Assembly (NCBI RefSeq): GCF_003576645.1 | Contig: NC_044923.1 | Location: 2,710,509-2,774,508, forward strand | Origin: Ipomoea triloba | Lineage: Eukaryota; Streptophyta; Magnoliopsida; Solanales; Convolvulaceae | Length of the DNA: 64,000 nt | Direction: 5' to 3' | Shown: piece after piece, positions 48,096-58,891 of the stretch | Numbering within the stretch: the stretch's first letter is position 1 | Layout: each line of letters starts with the position of its first letter | Notes under the pieces: model-generated | Told to the model about the DNA's origin: nothing | The model's input: the letters and a program-made list of their open reading frames with translations, nothing else | The model's database searches: none | Program-made: the position numbers and the translations under genes

Positions 48096-48314
48096 ATTAC
48101 AATAGATAGGATAACCAATGGGATAACTCAAGTGGCAAGTGAGCTCTCTTTGTGGGAAATAATTTCGGGATAAGTCAGGTTCGATTCCCACAAGCGACGA
48201 TTCCTCCTGGGCCAACTCTTGTGCCTCTCGGAACGAACGTGGGTGGACCCGGACCGTTACACGGACGGAGAAAGATCCCGTGAATTTACCAAAAAAAATT
48301 ACAAATAGATTGGA
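48096..48314 (+). mobile_element. tRNA-derived SINE, family C, with target duplication
   Basis: It starts gggataactcaagtggcaa (A-box-like) and carries caggttcgattcccaca (B-box). The body runs through cctcctgggccaactc and ggtggacccggaccgtta, ending in an A-rich tail. The flanks ttacaatagatagga (48096-48110) and ttacaaatagattgga (48299-48314) are an imperfect duplication of about 15 bases. Confidence 0.78.
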
Positions 48315-49127
48315 TGATTCTAAGACAAGATAATAAAGATGATAATGTCTTAATTAAGACAACTACACTAGTATTTATACTCAAGAGCCTTCTAACCCTC
48401 TCCCTAAAAAGGAGGAGTTAGTTGCAACTACTTACCGCGCCCAACCCCGTGGTCGGGCCAGGGCCGGGACCCAAGCCGAGGTCGAGGCCAAGGCATAGGT
48501 TCCCCCTTTAAATAAAATTATTAGTAGGATTCAAACCCTATACTCTGTAGTTACTAGCAAAACAAAGCCTATATATATAATTATACGCGCTATGAAATTG
48601 TATACATGGTTCAAATCAAATTTATCATTTACAACTAAATTAAATTATGAATATCTCGAATCCTAGTGTATATAGGAGACATATATATAGACATGCCACA
48701 ACAAGGTAGAGTGAACTACCATGTAATGGTAGCAATTTAGTTTGGAACGAAACAAAACTTAATAAATTGAATGTGGACAGGACATCAGCATAAGGCGACA
48801 GGAAAGACCGGACACAGCCGTACCAAGATAACGTGGTACCAAGCTACTATCATTAAATTGCTTCGTTTGGTTGTTTTAGCCATAGCAGCCTGCAGCTTAT
48901 TAGCTATAGCTTGGGTGGTACCAACATAAAATTGCATCTTAATTTCGATGATGTTTATTGCACCTACTCTGAAGTTTTGGTGGATAAATTAATTTGTGAG
49001 ATATGTTAGATGAAAATAAGTATAAAGAAGAGTTGTCTTGATTAATTTAAGATAATGACATGAATGAGACCGTGTAACAAAATAAGAAAATGTTTGTTTC
49101 TTTCTATTCATTGCTCGTTGATAATTG
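48315..49127. other. Spacer with a small GC-rich patch
   Basis: At 48430-48510 a GC-rich patch (ggtcgggccagggccggg and repeats of ccgaggtcgaggcc) stands out. It is probably another small transposon end. Nothing else was seen. Confidence 0.4.
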
Positions 49128-49530
49128 ATGACACATAATATGATATGACAAGTACAGAAATTGTCAACGACAGTCCACAGGTACATAATGTGTCAACTAC
49201 AGATACAGATCAGAATTTGAAAGTTATTTTTGGACCAGGGTCTACAATGCAAGATAGACCCTGGTCCATGGTATAATTTGTCTGTCCGATCCAAGTCCAC
49301 CTAGATTTGTCAGTTTAATTGGGCTTAACGAAGACACATAATATGATATGACAAGTACAAAAATTGTTAACGACAGGTACATAATGTGTCAACTACAGAT
49401 ACACAGATCATCTGAAGGTTATTTTTGGACTAGGGTTTACAATGCAAGATAGACCCTGGTCCATGGTATAATTTGTCTGCCCGATCCAAGCCCGCCTAGA
49501 TTTGTCATTTTAATTGGGCTTAATAAAGAC
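49128..49530 (+). repeat. Two tandem ~203-bp units with an internal palindrome
   Basis: Each unit contains gacacataatatgatatgac, gtacataatgtgtcaacta, the palindrome GGACCAGGGTCT ... AGACCCTGGTCC (49232-49266 in unit 1) and gcctagatttgtca. The units differ at few positions. They belong to the dispersed AT-rich family (21740, 40780, 60001). Confidence 0.85.
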
Positions 49531-50389
49531 GCAACTTTATTTCTTTATACATGCATAACAACTCGTCAACTCAGTACCACATTTTGTTTAGAGACATGCT
49601 GCTGAATTTGGCCTTTCAAACTTCCGCATAATAATTTCCTAACCAGTAACCACTTAGTGTTGGACTTGACCTTTCAGACCTCCATCTAACAATCTCCATC
49701 AATGTCTTAATGATTGTTTTAAAGATGCTTATACATTGATGCCAACAATCAAACAAAATGACTACCGACGAAGCTAAGCAAAGGTTGTGGTACGTACGGA
49801 TAACATGTTGATTGTTGTGTGCTTATAAATTTCTCATCTCACTATCTGAGCCATGGAACATGGGTTGTGGTGCCTTTAAATTTTGGGGCTGGCTGGTGAT
49901 AATGAAACCTGTGGTTTCTAGTTACTATACATTTCTAGTACTGATGGGATTTATTTCTTTGGTCATCACTCTTCGATCTGGTTCCTTCAATTCCCATTTC
50001 ATGGACCACTCTACTAAATTTAAGGCCTTACTTAATTGGTTCACAATTTTTGGGGGAATTTATCATAAAAGATAATTCTAGATGAAATTGGTGAAAAATG
50101 TTTGGTTCATATATGATCTCTTATAATTAATTATAACTCTGTAAGAAGTTATGAAGTGGTATATATGATACTTAAATTTGTGGATGAGGTCTTCCCTTTT
50201 CTGGTAAGAAACTAAGTAAGCATTTTCATATCTCCCATAGTCTTTTGGATGGATTTTTCTTTCAATTTAAATGTCAATAGTTAAGAAACTAATTCAGTAT
50301 TATTGTTTTGAGAGACGAGAAAAATTCATAATCACTACTTGATAGTGTGTGATAGAGGAAATTATTTTGGATTCGGATAAATGCTACCT
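49531..50389. other. Intergenic, nothing recognised
   Basis: The DNA is moderately AT-rich. The 87-codon frame at 49812-50075 shows no domain and no coding bias. Confidence 0.45.
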
Positions 50390-50880
50390 GGAAGTCTATT
50401 ATAGGTGAAATGATATATGGTCGGGAAGATTAATAGAGGTCGTTAGTGTGACCGGAAAAGTAATTAAAGACCCGATCAGGTTAGGTTGGGAGGCTCCGAG
50501 TAAGTGATGTAGATTAATTTGGAGTACTAAAGTCCCCCTCTCCCCACCCCGGCCCGCCCCCCAATGCAATAAATGTTCTATATATAGAAGGGAAGAGGGG
50601 ACACATGCCGCGTGCTCAGCATGCTCTCCATGTGTCCTAGGTAGATTCGATTGTGAGGTTATGCTTGCCAAGTGTCCTTAGAGATTTGACACGTGATGAG
50701 TACTTGGAGACCGGGAAGGTCTACTAATAATGAGACTGGGAATGTCTAATGATAACGAGATCGGGAAGGTCTACTAATAATGAGATCGGGAAGTAGGTAG
50801 CTCGGGAAGTGCGTTATGCATGGTCGCCAAATGCATTATGCTCGAGAAGTGCACTATTGAGGTTGCAAAAATAAACTAGT
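50390..50880 (-). mobile_element. LTR-like repeat, inverted relative to 60285-60600
   Basis: Shared phrases include ggtgaaat.atatggtcggg, gaggctcc, tttaattact, tctatatatagaagg (TATA-like) and gacacatgcc. The 60.3 kb copy reads the opposite strand. A small tandem motif (gagatcgggaaggtctacta) repeats three times at 50708-50790. No internal retroviral-type domain is seen. Confidence 0.5.
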
Positions 50881-52199
50881 GAGCTCCGTAGGTCAAGTCG
50901 GTTGCCCTATAACCCTATTATGTGTTTGGGCAAACTCTCCTTATATACGATAACCTACATACCAAAGAAAAGTAAATCACACTAAAAAAAATCTTATGTT
51001 ACAAACTTGACCAAAATAATATTTACAAAAATCAAACTCCTAACCTTTTGATACAACAATCATATGTCGCTCAGACATCAAACACCATTTTCATCCCTCC
51101 TAAAGGGCTATACTACAATTGACTATCCGCCGACTAATTAAATAAACCAATTAATTATTAGTATGAAAATGAATCACTACTTGACACTCGAGATTTTTAA
51201 TTTCCACAGAAAAATCATGTAGTATTTTAATTACTATTATTTATTAGTGGTGCCCCTTAATCCTAGCTAGCTAGGATAAGATATGAGATATATAAGCTAA
51301 GGATATTGAATTCATGACCCTATATAGAGTGGGTGTATGTGTCTCATTTTCACAAGTTTGGTCTTAAATTATACAGTTCATAAGACAGCTGCTAATTAAT
51401 AAATGTCTACAAAAACTTTGAAATTGTGAAAGGCATGAGGTAAGGAATTCAATGAAACTCAATAATGCATGAGGTAAGGAATTGATATTTTACGTAGTAG
51501 AGGCAGTAATTCAAAGAGTAATTAATGTTTTATTTGATGTGAGGAATTGATATTTTACATAGAGGCCGGCAGTAATTCAAAGTGTAATTAATGTTTTATT
51601 TTTAGATATTATGTATTTATATTTATTTTAATAGTTATACACTTTTTTTTTCTAGTATTACTGACTTCGTGGTTGGAAGGGGCAATTCGCAGCTGATTTT
51701 TGCAATCGTGACTGACTCTATCACAATGTAGTATTTGTTGGGGGTTAAACTTGTGACCTCCCATTTTGGAGAGCTACAAAGATACCATTGAGATACAAGT
51801 TACTTGGCAATAGTTATACACTTATATACATCTTATCCTATTGATTTTGGGGGGGGGGTATATATGGTAATTTTTTAAACCTTAATATTACGCTTCTCGA
51901 CTTTGGAGGTTGGTAAGTGAACTTATTTAGACAAAAAAGTAACAAGAGAAGCATCCTCGCTCTCGATCGTCACATTCGTCTGATTCAGTTCAGCACCAAC
52001 ACTACGTGACGAGACTGACCTAAATGGCCTGGATTGTAGGCGAGTGTCATGTACCCTCTCATCAACATGAATTTTGGCATGTGTTTCATCCCCAATGCTA
52101 TAAAAGCTAGCTTGTTCCCTTGAGTAGGAGAGTCCACATTGAAAACATCTTTAATATGTACTTCCCGTCCTATTGAGAGCCTTGCACAATAAATTAAAA
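50881..52199. other. Intergenic, with a diverged SINE-like piece at ~51650-51800
   Basis: The piece gactgactctatcacaatg ... cttgtgacctcccatttt resembles the family B copy at 2095-2195. A G-run lies at 51849-51857. The ggaattgatattttac segment is duplicated at 51478 and 51543. No gene was seen. Confidence 0.4.
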
Positions 52200-52860
52200 G
52201 ATAAAATATCGAGTTAATATTCAACTTAAAGGTGGATGAAAATTTGTGTCCAGGCCACCTTTCGATCATTGTCAAGATACATCTAAATTTACGTCAACCA
52301 TAATAGTGGACAGAAAATTCTATACACCTCAAATTGGTGGGCGAAAATTACTACTCACTCCTCAAAAATCTCAAATTAGTAATCATCACATGTTGCATCA
52401 ACTAAAAGGTGCACGAAATAAACCGACAATCATAGTGGACAAAAAATTTCATCCACCTTAAATTTGTGGGCAAAAATTACCATCCACCACTCAAAAATCT
52501 CGAATTAGTATTAATCACCTATTGTGTCAACTAAAAGGTAGATGAACATTTACATCCATTTTCCCATCAATATCACTTTGTTTCTAAATTTACTTGACAA
52601 TAACAGTGGATAGAGATCTGTCCACTTTAAGACGGATAGAAATTACCATCATCTATCACTAAAAAAAATCTCAAATTAGTATTCACCTGTTGCGTCAACT
52701 GAAAGGCAAATAAAAACTTTACATTTACTTTTCGACCACTACCACAATATGTTCAAATTTACATCGATTGTAACAGTAGTCATAATTTTCGTTCAACTCT
52801 TATCTTAATTTAGTAGACAAAAACTACCCTCCATTTTCAACGAGGAGAAGAATATATATC
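52200..52860 (+). repeat. Degenerate tandem array, ~150-165-bp units
   Basis: About four units repeat the order aaaggtggatgaaaattt, tttacgtcaac, ataatagtggacagaaa, cttaaatttgtgggcaaaaa, tcaaaaatctcaaattagta. The pairing ccacc/ggtgg and gtggac/gtccac gives each unit self-complementary parts. Arrays of this type occur in subterminal parts of large DNA transposons, but no ends were found. Confidence 0.7.
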
Positions 52861-53429
52861 AATAAATTTCTAGCTGATGTAGGGAAGTTAGTTGCGTTTG
52901 GGATGGGTAGTATAACTACACAAACAATGATGACACACAAATCAAGAAATGTAAGCAAACTACATATCCTTTACTCTTTGCTATATATGTAACAAGAGAA
53001 TTGCTGATGATTTAATATTCTTTATGGTGTTGTTTCCTTGCTGCTCTTCAAGCACACAACAACGTTGATCTAGAACATGTCAGCTGGTCGAAATCATCAT
53101 GTCCCATTCAGAATTATAAGCAAATAAGGTTTCCCCACACATTATGTAGCAGACAATAGTATTTAGCATGAAACGGACATAACATAAACTCAGGCCGGCA
53201 AAAAATTGTTAGGAATCTTAACATCTTACCTCTGTGATTGTTAGATCTTTCTCGTAGAATGGTTCCCAATCTTTCGGCGCTAGCTGCAGCCCTAATCTTT
53301 AACCGCCCACCTATCTTCACCAAATCCAAAACCCTTTGCCAAATTTGAAGCCACAATTTTGATTGACAAGATAGCTCCATGTTTAATTAACTATATTGGA
53401 TATGATAGAAATCTGAGGTTAAATTGATT
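52861..53429. other. Intergenic, with one ambiguous minus-strand frame
   Basis: An 88-codon minus-strand frame at 53114-53380 (MELSCQSKLWLQIWQRVLD) includes AAASAERLGTILRERSN followed by a good donor, CACAGAG|GTAAGA. It could be a stray first exon. I found no partner exon and no family match. Confidence 0.3.
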
Positions 53430-53690
53430 GGACAATTGATTGGTTAATCATAAGATTTTAAGTTTAACTAATATTTTGTTAGCGTTGTCTATAGACATTC
53501 TTAGTTTGAGGCTATGAAGAACGACCTAAATTGGTTTATCTCCTTATGGTCTTTTGTCAGTTAGGATTACTAGACGAACTTCATTCATCTTAGTTTATCT
53601 TTTTATGGTCTTTTGTCAATTACAATTATAAGACGGGTTTTACTTAGAGCATACATTTGGATAGTAGTTACGGACTTTCTCATAAATCAA
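53425..53690 (+). mobile_element. SINE family A copy, old, with internal repeat
   Basis: The recognisable parts are tggtttatctccttatggtc, ttttgtcagttaggattac and atagtagttacgg. The middle part (tttatct..ttatggtcttttgtca) occurs twice, 73 bases apart. Confidence 0.6.
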
Positions 53691-55139
53691 AGAAAATATT
53701 GTATTTTATAGAATTTTACTTTAACACACCATTTGAATATTGTGAAAATTTCATATTGGTTGATCGTATATTATTAAACTAGTTTAAAGACGCCCAATCA
53801 AATGAATAGGAGCGCAGCATAGATTGAGGGGCGGCTCAGGGACATTGGCCAATACTTGGACTAAAGTCAATGGGTATGACCTACTAACATGAGCGACTAC
53901 ACCCACTCCACATATGGGACCAAACATATATGGATGGGAGGTAATAAGTGCTAAATTCTTTTATGGATCATGATCTACATAGCTATAAAAAGTTACTCAG
54001 TACATATAAAAGGTACTCTGTATATTTTGAGAGGCTAATGTGATGGATATTTTATCCCCAAATATGGAACAATTTCTTAAGTCAATAACCATGTGCATTT
54101 TTCCCAAATATGGAACAATATCGTAAGTATGTAGCCATATGCATTTTAAAATTTATTGCAAAGAAATTCTACCATACATTTAGTTCAAAGTAAGATATTC
54201 TAAAATTTGGTCATTTTTAGGTAATTGTATCAAAATAAATGCATATAGTACCAATTAAAAATATCTACCAATATGGGAAGAAAAATATTCCAAAATTTTG
54301 TTTAACAGTTTTAGGCCAGGTAATTGTAACAAAATAAATGCATATATACCAATTAAAAATATCTACCATAAATATCAAGAAGTTGCAGTAATAGGAGCTT
54401 ATTTAAAAACTTATAACTTATTTTAAGCTATTAATAAACTATAAGTTCTGTTTGGCAATTTTATCAAAATAAGCTATTAGCTTAAATAAGAGCTTATTTT
54501 TAAACACTAAAAAATAAGCTAGTAGCTTTTTAACTTTTTTTTTTCCATCTTTATCCTTGTTATTTTAAATAAATGACATTATTTTCCCCTCCCAATTAAA
54601 ATCGTCTTTTTTCTCTTCTCTTATATTTTTATTCATCATCTTCCGTAAATAATATTGCTACTTCATTATGCTATGCTAGATCAGGATTATGCTAATAGTT
54701 TCATTTCAAAATGTTAAATTTTAATATGTAAACAAACCTATTTAAATTTAAAACTATTTAAATTTTACGAAGAAGTCCTTTTGTTTATCAAAAAAACTAA
54801 TTTTACCAAACATTTTTAAACATAAGCATAATCAGATAGCTTAACAACTCTTCAGTTTTCAACTTCTAGCTTATAACTTTTCAGCTTTCAACTATTTGTC
54901 AGCTTTAGACTACATTTTTTGCTATGTTTGCCGAAGTATTATTATATATCACCATTTAGGTAGTAACTTTGACTTTTCCCGTAAATCAAAAGAAATTTGA
55001 AGTGTAAAGTGTAATACATTATAAATTTGAAAAAATAATTTTATATTAAGAAAAACTAACTATGTGAATATGTGAAGAATAAACTCTGCACATTTGTTTA
55101 TTTTTATATAATGTAAAATACATATCTTTATTTATTTAT
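53691..55139. other. Intergenic, AT-rich, with hAT-MITE-like motifs
   Basis: The stretch 54385-54930 is full of ttataacttattttaagc, aataagctattagctt and tagcttataacttttcagct motifs, and tttggcaattttatcaaaat. It is like the MITE at 15954-16262 but without clean ends. A pair of ~100-base near-repeats (atatggaacaat, ataaatgcatata) lies at 54060-54370. Confidence 0.45.
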
Positions 55140-55575
55140 TTATTTATTTTTTGTGAACAAGAGGGGACTGAAAGCCCCGAGATATTAGCGGTGTCTACCA
55201 GAAGTTAAATTTGAAGCGTCCCGCAGCAGGTGGTCATTTAAACCCTCATGAGGATAGTCCAGGACAGTGGTGCCCCATTGAGAGTGTTGCCCCATATTAG
55301 CTAAGAAGTCCGCACACTGGTTACCTTCCCAGAAGTCCGCACACTGGTTACCTTCCCAGAAGACATGGACAATCTTGAACGTTTGAAAGTGGCTCATGAG
55401 AAGGGTACATTCCGCAGCAAGCGTGTTGTATCTTAACGCATGTTCTGTTTCCTTGCGTAAAATCTGAATCATGGCTTCCGAGTCTGTTTATGCAATTATA
55501 TTAGTGAATCCCCGGTCTCTTGCAATGATAAGACCTTCCCAGAGACCCCAGAACTCTGCCATAAGATGATCTTTT
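55140..55575 (-). mobile_element. Second L1 LINE 3' fragment (RNase H domain) with a 27-bp tandem duplication
   Basis: On the minus strand, AEFWGLWEGLIIARDRGFTN, then a stop, TDSEAMIQIL, TLAAECTLLMSHFQTFKIVH, VFWEGNQCADF, LANMGQHSQWGTT follow the RVT_3 RNase H pattern. WEGNQCADF is coded twice, by two 27-base units (55306-55332 and 55333-55359). An (AAAT)n tail at 55130-55152 closes the element. Confidence 0.85.
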
Positions 55576-55964
55576 CTTATTATCTTTTCAATTCTCTCTA
55601 TCTTTTGTCTAATGCATACACATCTCTCTCTTTCCGCATAATAAATACAAGCTACGCATGTTATGAGAGTAGTACATACTCTTAATTAAGGGAATGTTTA
55701 ATTTACTTCAAGTTATATAGCATTAGTAATTTAGTATGATATTGAATTTAAGTATAATTATCTTATACAATCTTGTTTGGTTCAAGTTATGTGATAAAAT
55801 ATGGTATTATAACATTTTTTTTTGAAAGGTATTATAACATTTATGTCACATAAGAAAACGAGATATAATGAAGATAATGTTATTACTTACCTTTTCTTAA
55901 ATATTGTAATATTAGTTTTAAATATCTCAATAATTTTGTCTTTTATACATCTCATATAATTATG
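55576..55964. other. Intergenic, AT-rich, nothing recognised
   Basis: The sequence is mostly AT-rich, with a ggtattataacattt repeat at 55812 and 55838. Confidence 0.45.
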
Positions 55965-56290
55965 GGAAAAGGGTCAAATAGGCCCTCGAACATTTCATAA
56001 GAAGTCAATTAGGTCCACGAACTTTTAAAACGTGCAATTAGACCCTAAAACATGTCAAAATAAGGCAATGAAGCCCATGAACAGGTAATTGACCTGTTAT
56101 TACCGGTCATTTGGATTTTCCGGCGACCGGCGACACTTTCCGGCCACCGACGACACAGTCCGGCGACCGGCGACGACCGAATCGTCGCTGGTCGCCGTCT
56201 CCGGCGAATGGCCGCCTTCTCCGTGAAGAAGGCAACCAGAAATGGCCGCCTTCTTCACGGAGAAGGCCACCAGAACTTTAATTGATAGAC
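55965..56290 (+). mobile_element. One-ended Mutator-like element with GC-rich interior hairpins
   Basis: The left part gggtcaaataggccctcgaa, ttaggtccacgaactttt and gcaattagaccctaaaaca is typical of plant MULE termini. A related end occurs at 61085. Inside, CGGCGACCGGCGACGACCGA ... TCGTCGCTGGTCGCCG and gaatggccgccttctccgtg ... cacggagaaggccacc form inverted repeats. The right terminus is missing. Confidence 0.6.
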
Positions 56291-56463
56291 TCAACCAAGA
56301 AAGTGTTAGCAAGAATTGAACTCATAATTATTCAAATATAAAAATTATAATCTACCTACTCGACCATCTTTTTTAATAATCCTTACAATTTTAACTAAAC
56401 AAACTAAGTTATTTATTTTTAGTCCTAAATTTATAAGTAGCATTTCACTTTTAATCTTTTTTT

Positions 56464-57449
56464 AAGAGCAAAACTGACTATAGGGGTCCTCTTAATTTCA
56501 GTCCATGACTTTCAAAAGTGTTAATTGCATACCATGACTTTTCAATTTGTATCAATTTTGGTCACTCCGGCCAAATTGCCAGCCAAATTTCGCCGGAAAA
56601 TTTTAAAAGTTAAAATAATGAGAGTATTTTAGTCATTTCACATTATTTTCTTCTTCTCCGGCGAATTCTTCTTCTTCTCCGGTGACTTCAACTCTGCCTC
56701 TCCGTTCCCCTCTCTTTCTTTCGTCCAAAGGCAGCCATAACAATGGAGACCTCCTTCGTCAATGTACCAAGCAACCATAGGTCTCGAACTGCACCATCCT
56801 CTCTTCGTATCTCTCCCGTCGGCGGCAAGCAACACGATGGTCAGTGCAACGGCAATAAGAATTTCGGCGGCAATGGCACGCCCATCTCCTACTCGCTCAC
56901 CCTCCTCTCTCGACCCCAAAGCTGTGAACCTTCTCCTCCGGTGAAGCTCCGACAATAGCATGGTGCTCGGCGATCGGCGACGTGAACAAGCTCCTCGTCT
57001 CCTTACTTCGGCGTACAGTAGAAACACCCTTGTTCTCCCCTGTTTTTCCGGCGAGCTGGTGACGGCAGTGGAAGCAGCAAGCGGCAATGGCGATCCTTCC
57101 TTCCTGTTCGGAGTATGTAAAGAGCATTCGTCGGCAGCGACGGCGGCGCGATGCAGAGCAACAATGGCGGAGAAGAAGAATAACCAAAATTAAAAAAAAA
57201 CCTAAGTTTGCATCGTCGGAGAAGAAGAAGAATTCGCCGGAGAAGAAGAAAAAAATGTGAAATGACTAAAATACCCTCGTTATTTTAACTTTTAAAATTT
57301 TCCGGCGAAATTTGGCCGGTAATTTGGCAGGAGTGACCAAAATTGATACAAATTGAAAAGTCATGGTATGCAATTAACACTTTTAAAAGTCGTGGACTGA
57401 AATTAAGAGGACCCCTATAGTCAGTGGACCAAAATGACAATTTGCTCTT
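56464..57449. mobile_element. Pack-MULE-like element with ~220-bp terminal inverted repeats
   Basis: Left TIR 56464-56682 and right TIR 57215-57449 are inverted copies with only a few differences. The right one carries about 16 extra bases near its outer end (gtcattttggtcca). Both include ctataggggtcctcttaatt and atttcgccggaaaattttaa, read inward. The 530-base interior is GC-rich and unlike the flanks. It includes tcgtccaaaggcagccataa and cggcgagctggtgacggcag, and gives overlapping frames on both strands. Long TIRs with a unique GC-rich core are the Pack-MULE layout. The T-rich flanks hide any 9-bp target duplication. No transposase is present. Confidence 0.85.
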
Positions 57450-57969
57450 TTTTTTATTTGCAAAGTAATCGTACATATTGTGAACCGAATGTCCTTTAAA
57501 AAGTACAGCAACCGTTTTCTTTCCTTTGCATTTAATGAAGTAAACTTAATTAATTTTTTTTTGTGTAATTAAATTAAATATACATAACATTATCTTTTTC
57601 GAAAAATGAGATAAATGGTCTATTTTTGTCATAGATAGAGGCCAACAAATGGCAATAAGCCCAATGTCATTGCCTCCCACCATTTCCTTTTAGCCTTTGC
57701 TCTCCCCCCAAAAACACCCTTCTTGTCTCTTCTTTGCCCCCACACCCTCACATGCCCTCTCTTTTTTTACTTTCTTTGTAAATATTTTAATTTCTTCAAC
57801 AATAATTAGTGTATGTGTTCAATTAGTATTGAGTAAGATTTTTGTCACTCATTTTAATTTTATCAAAAAAGAAAAAAAATTAAAAATCATGCCCTCGTAT
57901 TTTACTAAATCAATAAGTATATAGTAGACAAGTTATTTAAATAATTAGTTTGATAAACGCAAGATTCAA
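57450..57969. other. Intergenic, nothing recognised
   Basis: AT-rich spacer. The pyrimidine-rich part at 57670-57780 (tgccccc, accctcaca) yields one short frame with no coding character. Confidence 0.45.
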
Positions 57970-58115
57970 CGTTCAACTCTCCGTGAAAACTGATCATAGC
58001 TATTTTCTCAACCAAATGAAGCACAAAGAGCCAATATCGCTTCCACTGAGGCTCGAACCCACCCCTTCTCATGTTGGGTGCAATCAGGTGCCACTAGACC
58101 ACATCTTTAACAGTT
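57970..58115 (-). mobile_element. SINE-like repeat, family B (best copy)
   Basis: On the minus strand, gatgtggtctagtggcacct (A-box) and gtgggttcgagcctcagtgg (B-box) are tRNA-like. The body ggctctttgtgcttcatttg and ttgagaaaatagc follows. Other copies: 2055, 23100, 41120 and perhaps 51650. Confidence 0.7.
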
Positions 58116-58124
58116 AGTGGCATT

Positions 58125-58262
58125 CATCAACTATGAATAACCTAAACTGACTTACCTTCTTGTGGTCTTTTTATGCTAAGGCCACAATGCGAGCTTCACC
58201 TAGCTAGATGTGCAACTTCAGATAATAACTGTAACTCTTCTGACTAGAATCACAAAACGAAT
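58125..58262 (+). mobile_element. SINE family A fragment, 3' part
   Basis: It contains aacctaaactgacttacctt and cttgtggtctttttatgcta, then ataataactgtaactcttc. It is old and directly adjoins a family B SINE. Confidence 0.6.
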
Positions 58263-58407
58263 TTCACTCACAATACCCATTTAATTAGCCATATGATTAC
58301 AAATTTTACTGTAATTCAAAAAGTCAAAAATAAAATAAAAAGTAAGAATAAGTATGATATTACTCATTATCCCTAGAAAGTAATTAATAATAGCAATCCC
58401 CAACTCC

Positions 58408-58420
58408 CAATTTAAATACC
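58408..58420 (+). promoter_or_regulatory. Probable TATA-like box of the SAUR gene
   Basis: The motif aatttaaataccc lies about 140 bases upstream of the ATG. A CT-rich leader (ctttcttcttcttctcc) follows. I did not see a clear TGTCTC auxin-response element nearby. Confidence 0.4.
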
Positions 58421-58558
58421 CCTTTCACTCCTCTCATTCCCACCACACTTTCCTTTTCTTTCTTCTTCTTCTCCAACACATTTATTCCCAAGAGAGAACA
58501 AAAAGTGTTCTCTCTACTCTTTAGTCTCCACCTTTTTTGTCAATTGCTCCTCCCAAAA

Positions 58559-58891
58559 ATGGGCGTGACGAAATCCAACAAATCGTCGCAAAAGGCAATG
58601 ATCAAGCAGATGGTCAAACGCTGCTCCAGCTTGGGAAAGAAACATCATGGCTACGTCGACGATGAAGACGAGGTTGTCGGGCTCCCCCTCGACGTTCCCA
58701 AGGGACACTTCGTCGTCTACGTCGGAGCTAACCGGACCCGCTACATTGTCCCCATCTCTTTCTTGACCCGGCCGGAGTTTCAGGGCCTTCTCCGGCGAGC
58801 CGAGGAAGAATTCGGCTTCGATCACGATATGGGTCTCACTATCCCTTGCGACGAACACGTTTTCGAATCTCTAACGTCAATGCTTAGGTAA
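58559..58891 (+). CDS. SAUR: SAUR-family auxin-responsive protein, 110 aa, intronless
   Basis: SAURs promote acid-growth cell expansion, largely by inhibiting PP2C.D phosphatases at the plasma membrane. The ATG at 58559 gives [20 protein letters not shown]. The family core follows: [60 protein letters not shown], then [10 protein letters not shown] at the end. All hallmark positions are present (VPKGHF.VYVG, R..VP..FL..P.FQ.LL, EEEFGF, G.L.IPC). It is intronless, as usual. The upstream in-frame triplet at 58505 is not an ATG and lies in the leader. A TATA-like tttaaatacc lies near 58411. No other SAUR lies nearby, although these genes often cluster. High GC sets the coding part apart. Confidence 0.96.
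   Translation: MGVTKSNKSSQKAMIKQMVKRCSSLGKKHHGYVDDEDEVVGLPLDVPKGHFVVYVGANRTRYIVPISFLTRPEFQGLLRRAEEEFGFDHDMGLTIPCDEHVFESLTSMLR

Noticed and set aside
53114..53380. 88-codon frame with a good splice donor as the first exon of a gene
   Set aside because: No compatible second exon, promoter or family match was found.
56638..57087. 149-codon minus-strand frame as a gene
   Set aside because: It runs from the GC-rich core into the terminal repeat of the Pack-MULE-like element. Frames on the other strand overlap it and no domain is visible.
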